Origin: Neisseriaceae bacterium | Lineage (GTDB): Bacteria; Pseudomonadota; Gammaproteobacteria; Burkholderiales; UBA11063 | Length of the DNA stretch: 6,529 nt | Reading direction: 5' to 3' | Assembly: GCA_027371515.1 (NCBI GenBank) | Contig: DAHXMX010000054.1 | Location: forward strand, 1 to 6,529 | Part shown: positions 1 through 4,761 of the stretch, piece by piece | Numbering within the stretch: position 1 is the stretch's first letter | Layout: every line of letters starts with the position of its first letter | Notes under the pieces: model-generated | The model's database searches: none | Seen by the model: only the letters and a program-made list of their open reading frames with translations | Told to the model about the DNA's origin: nothing | Position numbers and translations under genes: made by a program

Positions 1-1
1 G

Positions 2-22
2 TATAGTTACATTATATGGGTT
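2..22 (+). repeat. 21-bp direct copy of a metQ segment
   Basis: Positions 2-22 are identical to 1717-1737 within metQ, in the same orientation on the plus strand (antisense to metQ). Position 1 differs from 1716. Bases 11-22 (ATTATATGGGTT) are shared by metQ (1726-1737) and the reverse complement of ruvA (1244-1255), so they form a 12-bp microhomology at the switch from metQ to ruvA sequence. Confidence 0.85.
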
Positions 23-686
23 TTTAAATAGAAATAGTCGAGATAGCTTTCGCACATTAATTAAAGTATCTGGAGCTGGAATAATTTATACAGGTTCTAT
101 GACAAGGATGTTAAGCAGTATGTCACAGGATAATCAGATGCCACGTTTCTTTGGTAAAATCAACCCTAATTTTTTTGTTTCGCGTCGTGCTTTAATTTTT
201 TCATTAATTTTATCTATGGTTATGATTACAATTTTTGATAATTGGCAAAAAATCATGATTATTGTATCAAATTTTCAATTAATTGCATGTCTTGCGATAC
301 CAATAGCATTTAGTCGTTTACGTAGTTCAGAAAAAGATCGTGTTCGCTTATTTAAGCTTGGTTTTGGTAAAACTATTAGCATAATATCATTTATAATTGT
401 TAGTTATCTTATTGTGCAGTGTGGTTTTGTTGCAAATAAATTAGCATTGATAATAATAAGCATGTTTTTTATAATTTATTGTATCTCTTATTATAAATTT
501 AATATAAAACGTACCATAAATGCTTTTTTATCAGCATATAGCATATTTTTATATTTATTAGCAATGATGATATTTGCATATTTTAATGATAAGGAAATGT
601 TTAATAATGCATATAGTTTGAGTGTATTTATTATTGTATGCTTTGTTTTATCATTTACTTTGCAAAAGCAGCGTAATTACGCTTAA
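3..686 (+). CDS. APC-family amino-acid permease, C-terminal part, 5' end replaced by a ruvA-derived fragment
   Basis: The reading frame is open from the left edge to TAA at 684-686. From about position 75 it encodes a membrane protein that looks like the C-terminal half of an amino-acid/polyamine/organocation (APC) permease. Visible signs are a GIIYTGSMTRM segment followed by a cytoplasmic loop (MPRFFGKINPNF..SRRA), then about five hydrophobic segments starting with ALIFSLILSMVMITIF. APC transporters usually have about 12 helices and 450-500 residues, so at least half is missing. The first ATG is at 99 but lies inside the conserved part and has no clear ribosome binding site, so it is unlikely to be a true start. 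Codons 12-74 are instead an in-frame copy of RuvA residues 59-79, so the product as written would be a chimera. This is either an assembly or amplification artefact or a gene broken by rearrangement. The family call is fairly secure; the substrate is unknown. Confidence 0.6.
   Translation: MVTLYGFLNRNSRDSFRTLIKVSGAGIIYTGSMTRMLSSMSQDNQMPRFFGKINPNFFVSRRALIFSLILSMVMITIFDNWQKIMIIVSNFQLIACLAIPIAFSRLRSSEKDRVRLFKLGFGKTISIISFIIVSYLIVQCGFVANKLALIIISMFFIIYCISYYKFNIKRTINAFLSAYSIFLYLLAMMIFAYFNDKEMFNNAYSLSVFIIVCFVLSFTLQKQRNYA
11..75 (-). repeat. 65-bp inverted copy of an internal ruvA segment
   Basis: Positions 11-75 are the exact reverse complement of 1191-1255 inside ruvA (65 of 65 bases). The match extends to 79 with one mismatch at 76 and ends at 80. 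On the plus strand the copy keeps the ruvA codon frame (RuvA residues 59-79) and runs directly into the permease frame. No transposase or terminal repeat accompanies it. Confidence 0.95.
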
Positions 687-750
687 TTCATTTGATGCTG
701 ATTAAAGTAAGATATGTGTAATTAAGTTTAGATTATGAATCCAAGTGGGG

Positions 751-825
751 TGGTGTCCTTGACAGGAATCGAACCTGTAACTGCCCCTTAGGAGGGGGCT
801 GTTATATCCATTTAACTACAAAGAC
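751..825 (-). tRNA. tRNA-Arg (anticodon CCU)
   Basis: The minus strand folds into a complete 75-nt tRNA with an encoded CCA end. The acceptor stem is GTCTTTG with CAAGGAC (one G-U pair), the discriminator is A, and CCA occupies 751-753. The D arm is GTTA/TAAC around AATGGATA. The anticodon stem is GCCCC/GGGGC with loop CTCCTAA, giving anticodon CCU. The variable loop has 4 bases, and the T arm is ACAGG-TTCGATT-CCTGT. This tRNA reads the rare AGG arginine codon. Its 5' end lies only 12 bases after the ruvA stop codon with no visible terminator between, so co-transcription with ruvA is plausible. In enterobacteria this isoacceptor gene is a known integration site, but I found no duplicated 3' end in the window. 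Confidence 0.97.
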
Positions 826-837
826 AAAAAGAATTAA

Positions 838-1428
838 TTATTTGATTAATTTGAGTGCTTGTTTAATACCGTCACTTACATTTTGTATATTTTGTGGTAA
901 TTGTTGCATGATATATGATATCTCCTTATCATTATAGCCAAGGCTTGATAAAGCATTCGCTACATCCATACGAATAATCGAGACTTCATCTTGTGCTTGA
1001 ATTTTAGCATCATGTTCTATTGTGTTATTAATAGATAATTTACCTTTCAATTCTAAAATCATACGTTCAGCAAGTTTTTTACCAATCCCTGGAGTTCGAC
1101 ACAAAGTTGTAACATCAGCGTTATCTAAAGCATATTCTAGCTCAGTTGGATTTAATGTAGATAATAATGCTAAGCCAATTTTCGGACCAACTCCAGATAC
1201 TTTAATTAATGTGCGAAAGCTATCTCGACTATTTCTATTTAAAAACCCATATAATTGATGTGCATCTTCACGAATAGTAAGGTGTGTATATATTACCAAT
1301 TCAGAATTGACATTAATATTAGCACAATCAGGAATTGGCATATCAATCTCATAACCAACACCATTAACCTCTAAGATTAGTGCTGGAGGTTTTGCATAAA
1401 CTACAGTGCCTTTTAATTGACCAATCAT
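838..1428 (-). CDS. ruvA: Holliday junction branch-migration complex subunit RuvA
   Basis: The protein has 196 residues, close to the usual 190-205. RuvA tetramers bind the four-way Holliday junction in the cytoplasm and load the RuvB helicase for branch migration during recombinational repair. The N-terminal OB fold (about 1-62) starts with the family pattern MIGQLKG..PP..ILEVNGVGYE and carries REDAHQLYGF, which includes the acidic pin residues (E54, D55). Two helix-hairpin-helix motifs follow: LIKVSGVGPKIG (74-85) and CRTPGIGKKLAERM (110-123). The C-terminal RuvB-binding domain is about 147-196. The ATG start fits the conserved N terminus, and an AAGG lies 8 bases upstream, overlapping the metQ stop. 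The gap to metQ is 9 bases, so it looks like the last protein gene of the met operon. The usual partners ruvC and ruvB are not adjacent. Residues 59-79 are duplicated at the left edge of the window. Confidence 0.97.
   Translation of the reverse strand: MIGQLKGTVVYAKPPALILEVNGVGYEIDMPIPDCANINVNSELVIYTHLTIREDAHQLYGFLNRNSRDSFRTLIKVSGVGPKIGLALLSTLNPTELEYALDNADVTTLCRTPGIGKKLAERMILELKGKLSINNTIEHDAKIQAQDEVSIIRMDVANALSSLGYNDKEISYIMQQLPQNIQNVSDGIKQALKLIK
1191..1255 (+). repeat. ruvA source segment of the inverted copy at 11-75
   Basis: This is the resident copy, inside an intact ruvA gene, spanning the end of the OB-fold domain and the start of the first helix-hairpin-helix. It pairs exactly with 11-75 in inverted orientation, about 1.1 kb away. 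Confidence 0.95.
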
Positions 1429-1437
1429 AAACTAACC

Positions 1438-2244
1438 TTAATTAACTGGTACTACAGCACCTTTATAGTTTTTAAAGATAAAATCTGTAACTTGTTTAGA
1501 TTTAATTGCTTTTGCTAATGCTTGCATTTGTGGTTCTCTTAATTCTTCAGGACGAATTGCAATTATATTTACATATGGACTTTGGTTACTTTCGATAAAT
1601 ACAGCATCTAACACTGGATTTAAATTTGATTGAATAGCGTAATTAGAGTTGATTACAGCTAAGTCTAGTTGATGTGCTACTAGATTACGCGCAATCATCC
1701 CAGCATCTAATTCTTTTATAGTTACATTATATGGGTTAGTTACAATGTCTTTTTTAGTTGGATAAGCTACATTAGGTTTAAGTGTGATAATTTTATTTTG
1801 TTGTAATAATAACAATGCACGACCTTCATTGGTTGTATCATTTGGTACACCAATAGTCAATCCTTTTGGTAATTTGGTAGGATCCTTGCTTTTTACAAAC
1901 TCAGTAAGTTTAGGATTAGAACTAGCATATACACCCATAGGTTCAATATGTACACCAATTAATGATACTAAATGTGTACCATGTTCTTTATTAAATTGTT
2001 CCATATATGGTTTATGTTGAAAAAAATTAGCGTCAAGTTGTTTCTGTTCAACTAATAAATTAGGTTGTACATAATCACTAAATTCTTTAATCTGTAAATC
2101 GATACCTTGCGCCTTTAATATAGGCTTTATTTGCTTCAAAATTTCAGCTTGTGGTACCGGCGATGCGCCTATGGTTATAATTGTATCTTTTGCATAAACC
2201 AAACTGGTTATACTGAATAATAATATTCCTAATAATTTTTTCAT
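1438..2244 (-). CDS. metQ: Methionine ABC transporter substrate-binding protein MetQ (NlpA family), apparently not lipidated
   Basis: The 268-residue protein belongs to the NlpA/MetQ family, the periplasmic receptor that delivers methionine to the MetNI importer. Family signs are TIGASPVPQAEIL near the N terminus, the D(Y/F)VQPN..V.....DANFFQHKPY segment, IEPMGVYA, IGVPNDTTNEGRALLLLQ and the C-terminal YVNIIAIRPEE. A signal peptide ends at SLVYA, with probable cleavage after Ala18. Most MetQ proteins are lipoproteins with a cysteine at the cleavage site; here there is no lipobox and I see no cysteine in the protein, so it should be freely periplasmic. The ATG follows the hydrolase TAA without a gap, and its GGAGAAG ribosome binding site lies inside the end of the hydrolase gene, which indicates translational coupling. 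The exact ligand (L- or D-methionine, or another amino acid) cannot be read from sequence. Confidence 0.93.
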   Translation of the reverse strand: MKKLLGILLFSITSLVYAKDTIITIGASPVPQAEILKQIKPILKAQGIDLQIKEFSDYVQPNLLVEQKQLDANFFQHKPYMEQFNKEHGTHLVSLIGVHIEPMGVYASSNPKLTEFVKSKDPTKLPKGLTIGVPNDTTNEGRALLLLQQNKIITLKPNVAYPTKKDIVTNPYNVTIKELDAGMIARNLVAHQLDLAVINSNYAIQSNLNPVLDAVFIESNQSPYVNIIAIRPEELREPQMQALAKAIKSKQVTDFIFKNYKGAVVPVN

Positions 2245-3126
2245 TTATTGCTTCTCCGATTTTATAAAACTTTCAATTTGTTTACAAGCTAGAATAGGTG
2301 CTTGCAATGATATATCATGACCACTACCATCAAATTCAACTACTTTAATATTTTTAAATTCGGTTGCATCAGATAATGTTTTATCTTTGGATAGTATTTT
2401 ATCATGATTTGCTACAATTAACAAATACTGTGAATTTGAACTCAATATTTTATCTTCAGTATCATCACTATTTATCCAATACGCAATTGCCATTAATTGA
2501 TTTGTATTTACATCATCAGTAGGAAATAATACCCCATCTGGTTTAAATAGCTTGTTTTTATATTGTAATACATCTTTAAACTTATAATCATAGAGATTAT
2601 TATTAAAAACATAATTTAAAATCTGGTTTTGGTTTTTAAATTCTGGCGTGTTATCTTCATTATTTAGATTATTATCTAATAATACTGGAGCTAATAATAC
2701 AATTTTGTTATAATTATCCGGATATTTATAACTTAATTGTATAGCAACCGTGCTACCCATAGACCAAGCTATAATATCTGGTTTTTTAATATCTAAAGCT
2801 TTCACCAAACTATGGATATCGTTTGCCATGTCTGTTATATTTTGTGAACTAGTTAGTGGTTCATTTGTACCTATACCTCGATAATCAATTAAATATACGG
2901 TATGATTACTCGCTAAGCAATTAACAAATGAGGCGCTCCAGAAATTAGCAGTTACGCCATATCCATTAAGTAAAATAACAGGAGCTCCATGACCTGCATA
3001 ATAATAATGCATTTTGTATTTATCATCCAGCTTAACGATTTTTTCTTGCCAATTAATATTAACTGCATTTGCAGTATATATAACTATTAAATTTAAAAAC
3101 AATAACAATTTAATTAATTTATTCAT
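2245..3126 (-). CDS. Secreted alpha/beta hydrolase of unknown substrate, inside the met operon
   Basis: This 293-residue protein has an N-terminal signal peptide with a probable cleavage site after Ala21 (YTANA|VN), so it should act in the periplasm. The rest is an alpha/beta-hydrolase fold: ILLNGYG (51-57, the oxyanion-hole turn, with Asn replacing the usual His), DYRGIG (81-86), the nucleophile elbow AWSMGS with Ser122, the probable catalytic Asp242 in ANHDKIL, and His270 in GSGHD. The triad is complete, so it is probably active as an esterase, amidase or peptidase-like hydrolase. It starts 8 bases after metI and abuts metQ, so it is made together with them. A reasonable but unproven idea is that it frees a methionine-containing ligand from a conjugate for import. 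The cap region (about 150-230) is Asn- and Asp-rich, as expected from AT-rich codons. I do not recognise a named family. Confidence 0.85.
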   Translation of the reverse strand: MNKLIKLLLFLNLIVIYTANAVNINWQEKIVKLDDKYKMHYYYAGHGAPVILLNGYGVTANFWSASFVNCLASNHTVYLIDYRGIGTNEPLTSSQNITDMANDIHSLVKALDIKKPDIIAWSMGSTVAIQLSYKYPDNYNKIVLLAPVLLDNNLNNEDNTPEFKNQNQILNYVFNNNLYDYKFKDVLQYKNKLFKPDGVLFPTDDVNTNQLMAIAYWINSDDTEDKILSSNSQYLLIVANHDKILSKDKTLSDATEFKNIKVVEFDGSGHDISLQAPILACKQIESFIKSEKQ

Positions 3127-3134
3127 TTAGGTAC

Positions 3135-3800
3135 TCACTTTTTTTGTAACAAAGCTACTATTTTATCACCTATATATTGGATTATTTGTACCATTACAAT
3201 TAATAATACTACTGTAATTAACATAATATTAGTTTGGAAGCGTTGATAACCATAGCGAATCGCTAAATCACCTAAACCGCCGCCGCCAACTGTTCCAGCC
3301 ATTGCCGTATAAGAAACTAAAGCTATTGTGGTAACAGTAATACTAGCGACAATGCTTGGTAATATTTCAGGTAATAAAATATGCCAAATAATTTGCCATA
3401 TAGTAGCTCCACATGATTCTGCCATATTAATTATGCCATTATCTAATTCTTTTAATGAATTTTCAACTAATCTTGCAAAAAATGGAAAAGCTCCAGCAAC
3501 AAGAGGTGGTATTACTCCTTCAGCGCCTAATGAAGTACCTACTATAAAAATAGTAAATGGCATCATCACAATTAACAATATAATAAACGGAATAGAGCGC
3601 AATATATTGATAAATAAAGACAGTGTATTATGTAGGTACTTATTATCTAATAATCGTCCACGACCTGTTAAATATAAAACAATCCCAGTTGGAATACCAA
3701 TGAGGGTACTAATTAATACAGATACACTTAGCATGAATAAAGTATCTGCTATTGCTTGCCATATTTCTAACCAGTCTATATTTAAGAAAACTGCATTCAT
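3135..3800 (-). CDS. metI: Methionine ABC transporter permease MetI
   Basis: The 221-residue inner-membrane permease is of normal length for MetI (about 217). Two copies form the channel of the MetNIQ importer. The N-terminal helix is followed by helices around 21-44 and 60-90. A helix beginning VIPPLVAGAFPFFARLVENSL is typical of the family. The EAA loop that docks the ATPase is at about 127-146 (AESCGAT..QIIWHILLPEILPSI). The MetI signature SYTAMAGTVGGGGLGDLAIRYGY is at 163-185, followed by a last helix. The ATG at 3800 has a GGAAG ribosome binding site 6 bases upstream. It is the first gene of the operon and follows a strong promoter. metN, usually directly upstream, is absent, so the ATPase must be encoded elsewhere. 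Confidence 0.95.
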   Translation of the reverse strand: MNAVFLNIDWLEIWQAIADTLFMLSVSVLISTLIGIPTGIVLYLTGRGRLLDNKYLHNTLSLFINILRSIPFIILLIVMMPFTIFIVGTSLGAEGVIPPLVAGAFPFFARLVENSLKELDNGIINMAESCGATIWQIIWHILLPEILPSIVASITVTTIALVSYTAMAGTVGGGGLGDLAIRYGYQRFQTNIMLITVVLLIVMVQIIQYIGDKIVALLQKK

Positions 3801-3821
3801 TATTAACTTCCATCAAAATAG

Positions 3822-3865
3822 ATTTGTATTATACTTTAGCAAACAATTATCTGTCAAATACAAAT
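3822..3865. repeat. 9-bp inverted repeat enclosing the met operon promoter
   Basis: ATTTGTATT (3822-3830) and AATACAAAT (3857-3865) are exact inverted copies separated by 26 bases. One arm overlaps the -10 box and expected start site, and the other abuts and overlaps the -35 box by one base. The placement suits a pair of repressor half-sites, although the arms are AT-rich and could arise by chance. It does not look like the E. coli MetJ box (AGACGTCT repeats). Confidence 0.5.
3828..3857 (-). promoter_or_regulatory. Near-consensus sigma-70 promoter of the metI-hydrolase-metQ-ruvA operon
   Basis: On the minus strand a perfect -35 box TTGACA (3852-3857) and a perfect -10 box TATAAT (3828-3833) are separated by 18 bases. 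The expected transcription start is near 3821, giving a leader of only about 20 bases to the metI ATG at 3800. That is too short for a riboswitch, so any control should be through a DNA-binding protein. Confidence 0.8.
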
Positions 3866-3977
3866 ATGAACATTATTTTTAAACGCCCATTGTCGAGTAA
3901 GTTGCGCCGTTTTTTTTATAAGATTTAGCTAAATATTTGTTTATTTTACAAGCTGCGAAGTACAATATGTAATAATT

Positions 3978-4008
3978 CTGACAATATTAATAAATATTGT
4001 GTTACAAT
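3978..4008 (+). promoter_or_regulatory. Candidate promoter of the rpmH-rnpA-yidD-yidC cluster
   Basis: CTGACA (3978-3983) resembles a -35 box and TACAAT (4003-4008) a -10 box, with a rather long 19-base spacer. The start would fall near 4015, leaving about 35 leader bases before rpmH. An alternative pair is TTGTTT (3937-3942) with TACAAT (3961-3966) and an 18-base spacer. A ribosomal protein gene should have a strong promoter, so one of these is likely, but I cannot decide which. Confidence 0.35.
3981..4000. repeat. Palindrome ACAATATT-AATA-AATATTGT between the candidate rpmH promoter boxes
   Basis: The 8-bp arms at 3981-3988 and 3993-4000 are perfect inverted copies around a 4-base centre. 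The 7-base core ACAATAT also occurs at 3962-3968, and its complement ATATTGT at 4026-4032, giving four copies within about 70 bases. The position between the -35 and -10 boxes is typical of an operator. AT-rich composition weakens the case. Confidence 0.45.
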
Positions 4009-4049
4009 CACGTACTCTAATGTTTATATTGTAAGATAGGAAAATAATA

Positions 4050-4184
4050 ATGAAACGTACATTTCAACCATCAAATACAAAACGTAATCGTACTCATGGG
4101 TTTTTAGTTAGAATGAAAACTAAAGCAGGTCGTGCTGTTATTAGTGCGCGTCGTGCAGTTGGAAGAAAACGCTTAGCGGTATAA
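4050..4184 (+). CDS. rpmH: 50S ribosomal protein L34
   Basis: The short gene encodes 44 residues, the usual size of L34. The sequence begins MKRTFQPSNTKRNRTHGF and ends GRKRLAV, the family pattern: very basic, with no acidic residues. L34 sits in the large ribosomal subunit against 23S rRNA. The THGFLVRMKT stretch followed by GRAV is the variant I associate with betaproteobacteria. The ATG at 4050 has an AGG/GGAAAA ribosome binding site at 4038-4044. It is the first gene of the cluster, and its stop codon is only 6 bases before the proposed rnpA start, in the same frame. Confidence 0.98.
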   Translation: MKRTFQPSNTKRNRTHGFLVRMKTKAGRAVISARRAVGRKRLAV

Positions 4185-4190
4185 TATATT

Positions 4191-4538
4191 TTGTATTTAT
4201 ATACTAAAGAATATAGATTAAAAAAAGCGGATGAGTTTTCATCCGTTTTTATTTTTCGTAAAGTACGTGTAGGAAAGTGGTTTAAAATCCACTATAAGCC
4301 TAATAATTTAGATTTTAATCGTTTAGGTTTGATTGTTAGTAAAAAAAACAATAAGAAATCTAATAAGCGTAATTATATGAAACGTATTATTCGCGAGTTG
4401 TTTCGAACTAATCAACATGATTGGTATGGTGTCGATATTGTTGTTCGAATAAATATTGGATTTAATAAAGACAATTATTATGATGTTCGAGATGAATTTA
4501 TCAAATTAACAGGTGTATTTAAAAAAAATGTTGGCTAA
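4191..4538 (+). CDS. rnpA: Ribonuclease P protein component
   Basis: The 115-residue basic protein is the protein subunit of RNase P, which helps the catalytic RNA cut 5' leaders from precursor tRNAs. The N-terminal pattern LYTKEYRLKKADEFSSVF and the later NRLGLIVSKK strand fit the family. The RNA-binding RNR helix is present as KRNYMKRIIRELFR (59-72), with Tyr in place of the third residue of the usual RNR. The start is uncertain: TTG at 4191 gives the best N terminus, since the frame is closed by the rpmH TAA (4182-4184) and only TAT and ATT codons intervene. No ATG or GTG fits the conserved N terminus, and there is no Shine-Dalgarno sequence just upstream. Translation probably depends on ribosomes finishing rpmH. 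The 3' end overlaps yidD by 11 bases. Confidence 0.94.
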   Translation: MYLYTKEYRLKKADEFSSVFIFRKVRVGKWFKIHYKPNNLDFNRLGLIVSKKNNKKSNKRNYMKRIIRELFRTNQHDWYGVDIVVRINIGFNKDNYYDVRDEFIKLTGVFKKNVG

Positions 4539-4740
4539 TTTTTTTTTGTTTTTAATTAGAATTTACCAATTAACTATAGCACCTTTTATACCATATTGTT
4601 GTCGTTATCAACCATCTTGTTCTGTATATACGATGACTGCAATTAAAAAATATGGTACAATAAAGGGTTTGTATTTGGGTACAAGAAGGATTTTACGTTG
4701 TCATCCGTATGGTGGGAGTGGTTATGATCCTGTACCATAG
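4528..4740 (+). CDS. yidD: Membrane protein insertion efficiency factor YidD
   Basis: From the ATG at 4528 this encodes 70 residues. YidD is a small protein attached to the inner membrane by an amphipathic N-terminal helix, where it assists YidC-dependent insertion. The family pattern is clear: LIRIYQLTIAPF, then CRYQPSCSVYTMTAI (cysteines at 25 and 31), KKYGTIKGLYLG.RRILRCHPYG.GGYDPVP-type ending with Cys58. An in-frame GTG at 4513 would add five residues (VYLKK, Met if used). I chose ATG because family members start close to the LIRIYQ helix. Neither start has a good ribosome binding site, although AGG at 4511-4513 lies 14 bases before the ATG. The coding start sits in an A8 run overlapping the end of rnpA, suggesting translational coupling. 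yidC follows after 21 bases. Confidence 0.95.
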   Translation: MLANFFLFLIRIYQLTIAPFIPYCCRYQPSCSVYTMTAIKKYGTIKGLYLGTRRILRCHPYGGSGYDPVP

Positions 4741-4761
4741 GTTATTTTTATAGGAAAATTT

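Noticed and set aside
687..750. Terminator or small RNA between the permease and the tRNA
   Set aside because: No stable hairpin with a T-run is visible on either strand in these 64 bases.
751..825. tRNA-Arg(CCU) as an integration site for a mobile element
   Set aside because: No repeat of the tRNA 3' end and no integrase are present in the window. The odd left edge is explained by ruvA and metQ copies, not by an attachment site.
1022..1258. A 78-codon plus-strand frame antisense to ruvA
   Set aside because: It is fully opposite conserved RuvA motifs and has no recognisable protein features.
1784..2020. A 78-codon plus-strand frame antisense to metQ
   Set aside because: It is fully opposite conserved MetQ segments; it is a shadow frame.
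3328..3882. A 184-codon plus-strand frame antisense to metI
   Set aside because: It lies opposite a convincing MetI gene, shows no domain pattern, and runs through the met promoter. It arises from the AT-rich codon pattern of the opposite strand.
3889..3920. Possible terminator: AAACG ... CGTTTTTTTT upstream of rpmH
   Set aside because: Only about five base pairs form around a large unpaired loop, and no gene lies upstream on the plus strand to be terminated.
4521..4548. A8 and T-rich runs at the rnpA-yidD overlap as a frameshift site
   Set aside because: Both genes are intact with normal ends, so no frameshift is needed; the runs fit the AT-rich composition.
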